Below are positions 1 through 7,044 of a stretch of DNA of 12,360 bases, piece by piece (the first letter of the stretch is position 1; every line of letters begins with the position of its first letter). Origin of the DNA: JBLNBU01 sp050260215 (GTDB lineage: Bacteria > Pseudomonadota > Alphaproteobacteria > Rhodospirillales > Magnetospirillaceae); contig JBLNBU010000230.1 of assembly GCA_050260215.1 (NCBI GenBank), forward strand, positions 1 to 12,360, read 5' to 3'. The position numbers were made by a program, and so were the translations under genes. Below the pieces are notes generated by a model. That model did not search any database. It saw nothing but the letters and a program-made list of their open reading frames with translations, and was not told the origin of the DNA.

Positions 1-1
1 C

Positions 2-355
2 ATGCGCCAGCTGCGCCTGCTCGGCCACACCCCCTCGGTGTTCCCCGACGGCGCCGCGGCGCTGGAGGCGTGGACGGCCGGCGCCTTCGACATGGTCATC
101 ACCGACTGCCACATGCCGCGCATGGACGGCTTCCAGCTTGCCGCCGCCATCCGCCAGGCCGAGGCCGCCGCCGGGCCCGACAACCGGCGCACCCCCATCC
201 TGGCCGTCACCGCCAACGCCCTTTCGGGCGAAGCCGAGCGCTGCCATGCTGCGGGAATGGACGGATACCTGGCGAAACCTGTAGAACTGGGACGACTGAA
301 GGAAGCCATCGACCGGCTGCTGCCGGCCGAAGGCCCTACCGCTGAAGGCCCATGA
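2..355 (+). CDS. Receiver (REC) domain, C-terminal fragment of a hybrid histidine kinase or response regulator (5' end outside window)
   Basis: The reading frame is open to the left edge, so the first ATG (base 2) is probably internal. Numbering from it, the phospho-acceptor is Asp35 in ITDCHMPRMDGF. The conserved Thr is T70 in ILAVTANA and the conserved Lys is K92 in YLAKP. The missing part would be the first beta strand with the acidic Asp pair, roughly 15-20 residues. The TDxxMPxMDGF and LTAN-like motifs resemble the receiver at the end of EvgS/BvgS-type hybrid kinases. The protein ends soon after the last helix, so no output or Hpt domain follows in this fragment. Its stop overlaps the start of the next gene (ATGA at 352-355), suggesting translational coupling with that kinase in one signalling operon. 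A stand-alone CheY-like regulator is possible, because the N-terminus is not visible. Confidence 0.88.
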   Translation: MRQLRLLGHTPSVFPDGAAALEAWTAGAFDMVITDCHMPRMDGFQLAAAIRQAEAAAGPDNRRTPILAVTANALSGEAERCHAAGMDGYLAKPVELGRLKEAIDRLLPAEGPTAEGP

Positions 356-2808
356 CGACCCCATATCGCCGCTCAGGGACACAGCCGCGCAGCATCCGCC
401 AGCACATGCTGATGGCGGTGATGGCGCCGGCGCTGGCGCTGGTGGCGTTCAGCGGCTGGATCGTGGTCGAGAAGCTGGCGCTGTACCGCCACAGCGCCGA
501 CCTGCTGGCCGCCGCCCGGGTGGTCGGGGCTGCACGTGCCATGGCCTCGCAACTGCAGGCCGAACGCACCCTGTCGCTGATGGCCGCCGGCCGCCGCGAC
601 GCCGGACTGGCCACCCAGCGCAGCCGCACAGACGCCGAGGCGGCGGTGTTCAGCTCGGTCCTGTCCGTGCCCGAGACCGCGGCGCTGTTCGGCAGCCGCT
701 CTCCCGACGCAGCCCTGGGCCGCCTGGCCGAACTGAGGGCCCGCGCCGACGCCGGCGGCGAACCCGTCGCGGTGATGGCCGGCTACAACGAGATGGTGGG
801 CCGCATCATCGGCGCCTCCGCCAAGCTGTCGGGCGAGGGGCTGGGCAACCTGGTCGCCGCCTATATCGACCTCGGCCACGTGGAGGACCGCATCAACCGC
901 GTCCAGGCCATCGGCGCCTCGTGGCTGGCCGGCCGGCGGGTCGACCGCGCCCTGCTCGGCGCCTTCATCGAGGCCGACGCCGAGAAGCACGCCTTCCTCG
1001 AGTCGTTCCGCAACCACCTGCCGCCGTCCTACGACGCCCTTTACGACGATATCGACGCCGGCCGGGCCATGGCCGAGGTCGACCGCATGGAGCACGCCGC
1101 CCTGGCCGGCGAGTTCGACCGCGTCGACCCCATCGCCTGGAGCACCGCCTACGGCGAGTTGTCGTCGCAGATCGCGCAGCTCGAGCATCGCCTGGCCGAC
1201 GACATGGAAGGCGACATCACCGTCGGCCTGGACCGCGCCAAGGCGGGGTTCTGGATCATGGTGGTCACCGTGCTGGCGCTGACCGGCCTGTCCATCGAGG
1301 CCATCCGCCGCAGCGAACGCCGGGCCTGGATCGCCCAGGAGGAGGCGCGCACCCTGTTCCGCGCCGTCGAGCAGAGCCCGGTGGCGGTGATGATCTCGGA
1401 CCCCGCGGGCACCATCGAATACATCAACCCCGCCTTCACCCGCATGACCGGCTACCAGCGCGAGGAGGTGGTCGGGCGCACGCCGCGCATCCTGAAATCG
1501 GGCGAGATGGAGCCGTCGGTCTATGCCGACCTGTGGCAGACCATCAGCGGCGGCAACGAGTGGCGCGGCGAGATGCGCAACCGCCGCCGCGACGGCTCGC
1601 TGTACTGGGAATCCATGACGGTGGCGCCGGTACGCCGCCGCGACGGCGCGGTCATCAACTACATCGCCATGAAAGAGGACATCAGCGAGGTCAAGTCGCT
1701 GCGCCAGGGCCTGGAGCGCGAGCACGACAACCTGCGCCGGGCCCTGGCCGCCATCCACGACGGCATCGCCCTGGTGACCACGGAAGGCGGGTTCTCCTAC
1801 GTCAATCCGGCGCTCGAGGCGGAGTTCGGCCCGGTCGACGGCCGCGACTGCCGCAGCTATTTCGAGGACCATGGCCCCGACTGCCCGTCCTGCGTCGACT
1901 GCGAGGCGGGCGCGGAACCGCACCGGCACGAATGGCACTCGGCCAAGACCGGCAAGGTTTATGAACTGACCGACACGCCGGTGCTGACCGCCGACGGCAG
2001 CACCCTGATGCTGCAGCTGTTCCACGACATCACCGTGCGCAAGCAGGCCGAGGAGGCGCTGCTGGCCGCCCGCGAGGCCGCCGAACTGAACGTGCGCTCC
2101 AAGGGCGAATTCCTGGCCGCCATGAGCCACGAGCTGCGCACGCCCTTGAACGCCATCATCGGCTTTTCCGAGATCATCGAATCCGAGCTTCTGGGCCCCA
2201 TCCAGCTTCGCCAGTACGTGGAATACGCCCACGACATCAACGAGTCGGGCAAGCACCTGCTGCAGCTGATCAACGACATCCTCGACATCTCGCGCATCGA
2301 GGTCGGGCGCGTCACCTTGCGCGAGGAAATGATCGACCCCGGGGCGCTGATGCGCGCCGCCATGGCCATGGTGCGCGAGCGCGCCCAGCACGCCGAGGTG
2401 GCCCTGATCGACGAGATCCCCCTGGGCCTGCCCGCCCTGTGGGCCGACGAACGGCGGGTCAAGCAGGCGCTGGTCAACATCCTGGCCAATGCCGTCAAGT
2501 TCACCCCGCCCGGCGGCCGGGTCACCGCCAGCGCGGCGATCACCGTCAACGGCGATCTCGATCTGGTGGTCGAGGATACCGGCATCGGCATCGCCGCCGA
2601 GGACATCGAGCGGGCCATGCGTCCGTTCGAGCAGGTCGACAGCGGCCTGGGGCGGCGCTTCGGCGGCACCGGGCTGGGGCTGCCGCTGACCCGCCAGCTG
2701 ATGGACCTGCACGGCGCCCGGGTCCTTTTGGACAGCGAGCTGGGCCACGGCACCCGCGCCTGCCTGCGCTTTCCCCCCGAACGCATCCGCCGCAGCGCCG
2801 CCGCCTGA
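352..2808 (+). CDS. Membrane sensor histidine kinase with NIT-type sensor, two PAS domains, HisKA and HATPase_c (818 aa)
   Basis: The protein is an inner-membrane sensor kinase. TM1 is at about residues 19-39 and TM2 at about 299-319, enclosing a periplasmic region of some 260 residues. That region carries a QLQAERTLS motif near its start and an all-helical pattern typical of the NIT (nitrate/nitrite sensing) family; the ligand is inferred and unproven. PAS1 spans about 330-450 and PAS2 about 460-570. PAS2 has four spaced cysteines: C500, C511, C514 and C517. HisKA follows with phospho-acceptor His593 in FLAAMSHELRTPLN. The ATPase domain shows the N box (N709, N713), G1 DTGIGI from D742, and G2 GGTGLGL at 771-777. 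There is no C-terminal receiver, so it needs a partner regulator; the receiver-bearing gene just upstream, overlapping by ATGA, is the obvious candidate. The ATG at 352 is chosen for that overlap and for its position just ahead of TM1. Confidence 0.95.
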   Translation: MTTPYRRSGTQPRSIRQHMLMAVMAPALALVAFSGWIVVEKLALYRHSADLLAAARVVGAARAMASQLQAERTLSLMAAGRRDAGLATQRSRTDAEAAVFSSVLSVPETAALFGSRSPDAALGRLAELRARADAGGEPVAVMAGYNEMVGRIIGASAKLSGEGLGNLVAAYIDLGHVEDRINRVQAIGASWLAGRRVDRALLGAFIEADAEKHAFLESFRNHLPPSYDALYDDIDAGRAMAEVDRMEHAALAGEFDRVDPIAWSTAYGELSSQIAQLEHRLADDMEGDITVGLDRAKAGFWIMVVTVLALTGLSIEAIRRSERRAWIAQEEARTLFRAVEQSPVAVMISDPAGTIEYINPAFTRMTGYQREEVVGRTPRILKSGEMEPSVYADLWQTISGGNEWRGEMRNRRRDGSLYWESMTVAPVRRRDGAVINYIAMKEDISEVKSLRQGLEREHDNLRRALAAIHDGIALVTTEGGFSYVNPALEAEFGPVDGRDCRSYFEDHGPDCPSCVDCEAGAEPHRHEWHSAKTGKVYELTDTPVLTADGSTLMLQLFHDITVRKQAEEALLAAREAAELNVRSKGEFLAAMSHELRTPLNAIIGFSEIIESELLGPIQLRQYVEYAHDINESGKHLLQLINDILDISRIEVGRVTLREEMIDPGALMRAAMAMVRERAQHAEVALIDEIPLGLPALWADERRVKQALVNILANAVKFTPPGGRVTASAAITVNGDLDLVVEDTGIGIAAEDIERAMRPFEQVDSGLGRRFGGTGLGLPLTRQLMDLHGARVLLDSELGHGTRACLRFPPERIRRSAAA

Positions 2809-2817
2809 GCCCGGTGT

Positions 2818-2847
2818 TTGCACTGCGGAAGGCAAACGCGCTAGAGT
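2818..2847 (+). promoter_or_regulatory. Putative sigma-70-type promoter for the 344-aa gene
   Basis: TTGCAC (2818-2823) is separated by 18 bp from TAGAGT (2842-2847), inside a CGCTAGAGT context common in Rhodospirillales promoters. It lies in the 63-bp gap after the kinase stop and 24 bp before the next ATG. A 6-bp inverted repeat, GTTTGC (2816-2821) and GCAAAC (2832-2837), overlaps the -35 box. It could be a small operator or chance. The call rests on pattern reading only. Confidence 0.4.
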
Positions 2848-2871
2848 CCCCAGGCAACGCGGATCACGAGC

Positions 2872-3906
2872 ATGCCCAGGGACGAAGCGGGTGCGGCGAC
2901 GCCTCCCGTCGGCGCAGCCACCGAACAGAGCGAACGCGGCACGGTACGAACGATCGTCGACGCCCTCAAAGGGCCGGTCGCCGAGGTTTTCCGCAAACTC
3001 GTCCCGGCGTTTGCCTCCATTCCGGGCGAACGCCTCTATGCCCTGGCCATCGCCAACACCGAGGTCCTGGATGGCTGCTTGGCCATCTTCACCCGCAAGC
3101 GTGCCGCCTTCGCCCACCTGCTGGTCGACGCCCGCGGGCGACCGGTGGGCGACGACTTCGTCCGGTTGCACTGCGGGCGCTCGGTGCACGACATCATCGC
3201 CATGATCGTGCGCACCCACGCCAAGCACCGCTTCGGCGAAACCCTGGGCGGCGACCCCAACGACCCGTCCAGCGACGCCGGCCGCCTGTACGGGGCCATC
3301 AACGAATACCTGATCCACCACTGGCAGATCCCCCTGGTCCCGGCCTATGCCGAACTGCCGGTCGAGGCGGTGGAGACCCTTGGGCCCGCCCTGCTGAACG
3401 CCCGCGAGGCCAAGGCGGTGGCAGCGGCCGCCGCCGCCGTCGCCCCGCCCAAGGCCGCCCCCGCCCCTCCTCCCCCCCCACCACCACCGCCGCCACCGCC
3501 GCCGCCGCCGCCGCCGCCGAAGATGGCTCCGGTCTCGGTCCAGCCGGTGCTCAACGAGCAGCAGGAGTTCTGGTGGGACATCCTGGACGACTTCCAGGTG
3601 GTCGGCGTATTGGGCCGGCTGGGGACCGAAGAACGCACCGCCCTGGTCCAAGCCCTGGCCTCGGTCAACGAGGCCACCCATACCTACATCCTGGGCGCGC
3701 TGATGCTGTCGACCGCCCAGGCGGCGGTATGCCTGGCCTCGGCCTATCGCACCCTGGGCCCGGTGGGCTTCAACCAGGTATTCGGCACCCCGGGCAAGCG
3801 CGTCCAGGTCGAGGCCATCGCCAAGCGCATGCGCGCCCGCGACCTCGGCTCGCGCACCGAGCCCAGGACGCTCTACCGGGTGATGGAAGGCCTGGTGAAG
3901 GGGTAG
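2872..3906 (+). CDS. Unrecognised 344-aa protein with Ala/Pro linker and an 18-proline run
   Basis: I do not recognise the family. The N-terminal half (about 25-180) is mostly helical with aromatic and charged residues; a stretch around 45-110 contains IPGERLYALAIANTEVLDG and RLHCGRSVHDIIAMIVRTH. An Ala/Pro-rich linker (about 181-216) ends in 18 consecutive prolines (199-216). A C-terminal domain (about 218-344) starts with EFWWDILDDFQVVGVLGRL and is rich in helices. No signal peptide or clear membrane span is visible, so it is probably cytoplasmic. The proline run would be expected to require elongation factor P during translation. The linker suggests two tethered globular domains. The start at 2872 has only a weak GGA-like ribosome site about 10 bp upstream. 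The gene is convergent with the Rieske gene, with a 32-bp gap. Codon use matches the neighbours, so this looks like a genuine gene. Confidence 0.85.
   Translation: MPRDEAGAATPPVGAATEQSERGTVRTIVDALKGPVAEVFRKLVPAFASIPGERLYALAIANTEVLDGCLAIFTRKRAAFAHLLVDARGRPVGDDFVRLHCGRSVHDIIAMIVRTHAKHRFGETLGGDPNDPSSDAGRLYGAINEYLIHHWQIPLVPAYAELPVEAVETLGPALLNAREAKAVAAAAAAVAPPKAAPAPPPPPPPPPPPPPPPPPPKMAPVSVQPVLNEQQEFWWDILDDFQVVGVLGRLGTEERTALVQALASVNEATHTYILGALMLSTAQAAVCLASAYRTLGPVGFNQVFGTPGKRVQVEAIAKRMRARDLGSRTEPRTLYRVMEGLVKG
3466..3519 (+). repeat. Proline-codon tract ending in (CCG)8
   Basis: Eighteen consecutive Pro codons occur within the 344-aa gene. They begin as mixed CCT/CCC/CCA/CCG and end in eight uninterrupted CCG triplets (3496-3519). 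The pure triplet part could vary in length by slippage without breaking the frame. Confidence 0.9.
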
Positions 3907-3938
3907 CTCTTCCCGCTTCGAGACAGGCTCCTCATCCC

Positions 3939-4487
3939 CTACCCGATCCGGATCGCCGTGTCCGAGGTAAAGGCATAGGGCGGCACCACCAGGTTCTTGG
4001 GGGCCGGGCCCTTGCGGATGCGGGCCGAGGTGTCGTAGTGCGAGCCGTGGCAGGGACAGAACCAGCCGCCGAAGTCGCCCTTGGGGTCGGCCGGCTTCTG
4101 GCCCAGGGGCACGCAGCCCAGATGGGTGCACACGCCCACCACCACCAGCCATTCCGGTTTCTTGACCCGCTTGTCGTCGGCCTCGGGGTCGCGCAACGAG
4201 GCGACGTCGACGCTGCGCGCCGCGCTGATTTCCTTGTCGGTGCGGTGGTCGATGAACACCGGCTTGCCGCGCCAGATCACCGTCACCCTTTGGCCCGGCT
4301 TGATCGGGCCGATGTCCACGTCGGTCGACGCCATGGCCAGCACGTCGGCGGCCGGGTTCATGGATGAGATGTAGGGCCACAGCGACAATGCCGTGCCCGC
4401 CACCCCCATGGCGGTGCAGGCATAGACCAGGAAGTCGCGGCGGGTGTCGCGGCTGGGCTGGGCGGGTTCGGGAATGCTGTCGGCCAT
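3939..4487 (-). CDS. petA: Rieske [2Fe-2S] iron-sulfur subunit of cytochrome bc1-type complex (182 aa)
   Basis: The protein carries electrons from quinol to cytochrome c1 in the bc1 complex, with its head in the periplasm. A twin-arginine motif RRDFL (16-20) precedes a single N-terminal anchor (about 22-42), as in bacterial Rieske proteins exported by Tat and kept as a membrane anchor. Box I is C120-T-H122-L-G-C125 and box II is C144-P-C146-H147-G-S149-H-Y151. C120, H122, C144 and H147 would hold the cluster, and C125/C146 would form the disulfide. Ser149 and Tyr151, which raise the redox potential in high-potential Rieske centres, are present. Length is normal. The usual petB and petC do not follow: downstream is a convergent unrelated gene. 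It lies 65 bp behind the hydrolase gene on the same strand and has its own candidate promoter. It could be a second Rieske copy or a displaced member of the bc1 operon. Confidence 0.95.
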   Translation of the reverse strand: MADSIPEPAQPSRDTRRDFLVYACTAMGVAGTALSLWPYISSMNPAADVLAMASTDVDIGPIKPGQRVTVIWRGKPVFIDHRTDKEISAARSVDVASLRDPEADDKRVKKPEWLVVVGVCTHLGCVPLGQKPADPKGDFGGWFCPCHGSHYDTSARIRKGPAPKNLVVPPYAFTSDTAIRIG

Positions 4488-4514
4488 GGCGTGCCCTCGG
4501 GGCTTGCGGTGCGG

Positions 4515-4543
4515 ACGCTAGGCCCTAGAGGTGGCGAGCGCAA
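4515..4543 (-). promoter_or_regulatory. Putative promoter of the Rieske gene with an overlapping CTAG palindrome
   Basis: On the minus strand TTGCGC (4538-4543) and TAGCGT (4515-4520) are 17 bp apart, 27 bp before the Rieske ATG. The perfect palindrome CTAGGCCCTAG (4518-4528) overlaps the -10 box and part of the spacer, so it could be an operator. This is pattern reading only. Confidence 0.4.
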
Positions 4544-4552
4544 ACGCGCTTG

Positions 4553-5650
4553 TCATCCCCGCCGGGTGTCGAGCAGATCGACCACCGCCCGCCACAAGGT
4601 TGCCGTATCGGCCAGCCCGCCGGGCCGCAGGTCGGCATGGGCCAGGCTGTCGAGCAGGTACAGCCGCCCACGGGGTGCAGCGCGGGCCAAGGCCGCCCCT
4701 TCGGTCCATGGAATGATGCGGTCGTCGCGGCCGTGCACCACCATCACCCGCGCCTTCAGCCCCGCGAGGTCGCGGCGCGACAGGTCAAGCTCGGCCATCC
4801 GAGAGCGGATGGAGGCGGGCAGCCCCGCCAGCAGGGCCGGCGCCCGTTCGGGGTCGCGGTTGTCCAGCAGCGCCATCACCGCGCGGCCCTGCGGCGTCAG
4901 GCCGCGCACCAGGTCGTCGATGGGGGCGTCGGGCTGCTCCATCCGCCGCCTGGCGATGGCGGCCAGCAGGGCGCGGTCGGCGGAATCCTCCATCCGGCCG
5001 GCATTGGCGGCGACGAACACCCATTTCCCATAGGCGTTGGGCTCGGCGTGCTGCCATGGCATGCCCGCCTGCTCGCGGTACCAGCCGGTGGTGAAGAAGG
5101 TCACCACCGCGCCCAGGTCATAGGGCGGGCCGATGGCGACCACCGGGTCGACCGCCTCGGCCAGGTCGGGCTGCAGCGCCGCCAGCACCGCCGGCACCGC
5201 CGCATAGGACACCGCCGCCACCGCCACCTTGCGCCGCCCGCCGGACAGTTCGCGCACCGCGTCGGCGACGTCGTCGGCATCGGCGGCCGACGGGACCAGC
5301 GCGCGCGCCCCCTTCAGGTCGGGCACCAGTACCTGGAAGCGGGCCCGTGCCAGCGCCGTGGCGAAGGCCACGACGCGCGGGTCGTCCTTGCCGGTACGCG
5401 CCGCGCCCGGCACCAGCACCAAAGCGCCTGCGGCCCCCTGGCCGGGGGTGTAAAGGTCGCCCACATGGTCGCCATAGGAGACCTGGCGGCGCTCGGGCGC
5501 AGGCGCCAGGCGCGCCAGCACGGAGGGCTGGCCGGGGGCGGCGGCGAGGTCGGCAAGCAGCAGCCCCGCTTCGATGTGGCTCTGCGCGCACGAGGCCAGG
5601 CCGGCAAGAGCGAGGAGAAGGGCGGCAAGGACGCGCGCAAGCGTCCTCAC
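4553..5650 (-). CDS. Alpha/beta-hydrolase-like lipoprotein (365 aa)
   Basis: The N-terminus is a lipoprotein signal: Arg residues, a hydrophobic core and the lipobox L18-A19-S20-C21, with Ala at +2, which favours transfer to the outer membrane. The mature part reads as an alpha/beta hydrolase. It has a strand plus turn ALVLVPGAARTG (76-87), a nucleophile-elbow-like VAAVSYAAV with Ser148, an acid-strand motif VVHGRDD (D309 or D310) and a late His338 in SLAHADL. The elbow is A-V-S-Y-A rather than the usual G-x-S-x-G, so catalysis is not certain. Substrate is unknown. The GTG at 5648-5650 is chosen because it sits right before the signal peptide and overlaps the upstream stop as GTGA, a coupled start; a longer frame upstream would run through the neighbouring gene. 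It is co-directional with the two-TM gene before it and the Rieske gene after it. Confidence 0.85.
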   Translation of the reverse strand: MRTLARVLAALLLALAGLASCAQSHIEAGLLLADLAAAPGQPSVLARLAPAPERRQVSYGDHVGDLYTPGQGAAGALVLVPGAARTGKDDPRVVAFATALARARFQVLVPDLKGARALVPSAADADDVADAVRELSGGRRKVAVAAVSYAAVPAVLAALQPDLAEAVDPVVAIGPPYDLGAVVTFFTTGWYREQAGMPWQHAEPNAYGKWVFVAANAGRMEDSADRALLAAIARRRMEQPDAPIDDLVRGLTPQGRAVMALLDNRDPERAPALLAGLPASIRSRMAELDLSRRDLAGLKARVMVVHGRDDRIIPWTEGAALARAAPRGRLYLLDSLAHADLRPGGLADTATLWRAVVDLLDTRRG

Positions 5651-6135
5651 ACCTCGATCTCCTCCATCTTCTCCTTCACCCGGTCCAGCTTCTTCTTCAT
5701 GTCCGCTTCCATGCGCTTGATGCGCTTGTCCAGGTCCTCGATGTTGGCCAGGCGCTCCATGCGCTTCTGGGCGGCCCACCGCCGGCTCAGGCGCTTGACG
5801 CCCCATTCCAGGGTGGCGAAGGCGAGCGCGGCACCGGCCGCCAGGAACACCATGGCGGCGACGCCGCCCCAGTGGCGCTCGACCGCCACCAGGGCGCCCC
5901 AGAAGCCGATGGTCACCACCGCCGACGCGCCCACCAGCACCACCTTGCTGGTCGAGCGCTCGTCCTGCAGGCGCCGCTTCTCGTTGGCCTTGATGGCGTT
6001 GACGATCTCTTCGCGCGCGATGGCCTGCCAGGTGCGGAAGGACATGCCTTTGACCGTCCGGTTGTCGCGGATGGTCTGTTCCAGCTTGCGCACCAGGTAG
6101 TCGGCCTGCTGTTCCGGTGTCGGCCCGTCGGCCAT
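5647..6135 (-). CDS. Small two-TM protein with C-terminal coiled coil (162 aa), function unknown
   Basis: A soluble, charged N-terminal part (1-60) is followed by two hydrophobic segments at about 64-85 and 90-109. A highly charged helical tail (about 122-161), rich in Lys, Glu, Arg and Met, is probably a coiled coil. The topology would put both ends on the cytoplasmic side. I cannot name a family; it resembles generic 2TM-domain proteins. The ATG at 6135 is preceded by GGGAGAG (6144-6150) with 8-bp spacing. The stop overlaps the GTG of the lipoprotein gene by four bases, so the two are very likely translated together. A divergent TauE/SafE gene starts about 70 bp away. Confidence 0.85.
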   Translation of the reverse strand: MADGPTPEQQADYLVRKLEQTIRDNRTVKGMSFRTWQAIAREEIVNAIKANEKRRLQDERSTSKVVLVGASAVVTIGFWGALVAVERHWGGVAAMVFLAAGAALAFATLEWGVKRLSRRWAAQKRMERLANIEDLDKRIKRMEADMKKKLDRVKEKMEEIEV

Positions 6136-6172
6136 CCCTTGCGCTCTCCCCCAAGGTTTCCGTGCTGGCGGC

Positions 6173-6202
6173 AGTCTAGCATCGGTGGGGCAAAAGGTGT
6201 AA
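6173..6202 (-). promoter_or_regulatory. Putative promoter of the two-TM/hydrolase operon
   Basis: On the minus strand TTACAC (6197-6202) and TAGACT (6173-6178) are 18 bp apart, 37 bp before the ATG at 6135. The box overlaps the presumed ribosome site of the divergent TauE/SafE gene, so the two transcription units share a very short control region (6136-6204). No convincing plus-strand promoter was found in it. Confidence 0.35.
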
Positions 6203-6204
6203 TC

Positions 6205-7044
6205 GTGCGAGCCACCATGGCCACCGACCCCACCCAGCTCGCCATTTTCGCCGCCCTGCTGCTTGCCGCCGGGGCCGGAGCCGGCGTCATCGCCGGCCTG
6301 TTGGGCGTGGGCGGCGGCATCGTGGTGGTGCCGGTGCTGTTCCACCTGTTCACCCAGTTGGGCGTCGACGAGGCGGTGCGGATGAAGGTGGCGGTGGGCA
6401 CCTCGCTGGCCACCATCGTCGCCACCGCCTGGTCGTCGGCCAGCGCCCACTTCAAGCGCGGCACCGTCGACCGCGACTTCCTGAAGGCGTACGGCCCCGC
6501 CGTGCTGGTCGGCGTGGTCGCCGGCGCCGCCGTGGCCTCGGCGGTCAAGGGGCCGGTGCTGACCGGCATCTTCGCCACCATCGCCCTGGTGGTGGCCGCG
6601 CAGATCGCTTTCGGCCATCCCGACCGCCGCCTGGGAGACCACCTGCCCACCGCCCTGCCCGCCCGCTTCGGCATCGGCGGGGTCATCGGCCTGGTGTCGG
6701 CGATGATGGGCATCGGCGGCGGCACGCTGACCGTGCCGATCATGACCCTTTACGGCACCCCGGTGCACCGGGCGGTCGGCACTGCCGCCGCCATGGGATT
6801 CATGATCGGCATTCCCGGCGCCGTCTCGTTCGCGGTCGGTGGCCTGGGGGTCGACGGCCGCCCGCCGTTCAGCCTGGGCTATGTCAGCCTGGCCGGCCTG
6901 GCGCTGATCGCGCCGACCTCCATGCTGTGCGCGCCCTGGGGCGCCCGGCTGTCGCACAAGATGGACACCCGCCTGCTGCGCCGGGTGTTCGCGGTGTTCC
7001 TGGTCGTCACCGCCGCCCGCATGTGGTGGACGGTGTTGGGCTAG
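6205..7044 (+). CDS. TauE/SafE-family membrane permease, probable sulfite/organosulfur anion exporter
   Basis: This is a polytopic inner-membrane protein of about 279 aa with roughly eight hydrophobic spans. It shows the internal repeat typical of TauE/SafE: LGVGGGIVVVP (from residue 33) in the first half and MGIGGGTLTVP (G169-G173 within it) in the second. Family members move sulfite, sulfoacetate or related anions, generally outward. The start is a choice. GTG at 6205 has AAGGTG (6194-6199) 5 bp upstream, while ATG at 6217, four codons later, lacks a well-placed ribosome site; both give an intact first span. It converges on the membrane-anchor gene of a SoeABC-like molybdoenzyme, with the two stop codons overlapping in CTAG (7041-7044). 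That context favours a role in disposing of sulfite, although the family is broad and the substrate is inferred. Confidence 0.9.
   Translation: MRATMATDPTQLAIFAALLLAAGAGAGVIAGLLGVGGGIVVVPVLFHLFTQLGVDEAVRMKVAVGTSLATIVATAWSSASAHFKRGTVDRDFLKAYGPAVLVGVVAGAAVASAVKGPVLTGIFATIALVVAAQIAFGHPDRRLGDHLPTALPARFGIGGVIGLVSAMMGIGGGTLTVPIMTLYGTPVHRAVGTAAAMGFMIGIPGAVSFAVGGLGVDGRPPFSLGYVSLAGLALIAPTSMLCAPWGARLSHKMDTRLLRRVFAVFLVVTAARMWWTVLG

Noticed and set aside
3496..3519. (CCG)8 as a possible CRISPR or regulatory repeat
   Set aside because: It is an in-frame triplet run coding for proline, with no spacers or repeat-unit structure.
373..4380. A very long open frame (over 1300 codons) on the minus strand across the kinase, the 344-aa gene and the Rieske gene
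   Set aside because: It lies antisense to several well-supported genes and its translation is low-complexity (Gly, Arg, Ala, His, Gln) with no domain. Such frames arise from high third-position GC.
5651..6154. N-terminal extension of the hydrolase gene through the two-TM gene
   Set aside because: The extension is in the wrong frame of a good two-TM gene. The lipoprotein signal begins exactly at the GTG that overlaps that gene's stop.
5347..6204. Upstream extension of the TauE/SafE frame
   Set aside because: It runs antisense to the hydrolase and two-TM genes and reads as low-complexity His/Arg/Ala sequence. The transmembrane protein starts only near 6205-6217.
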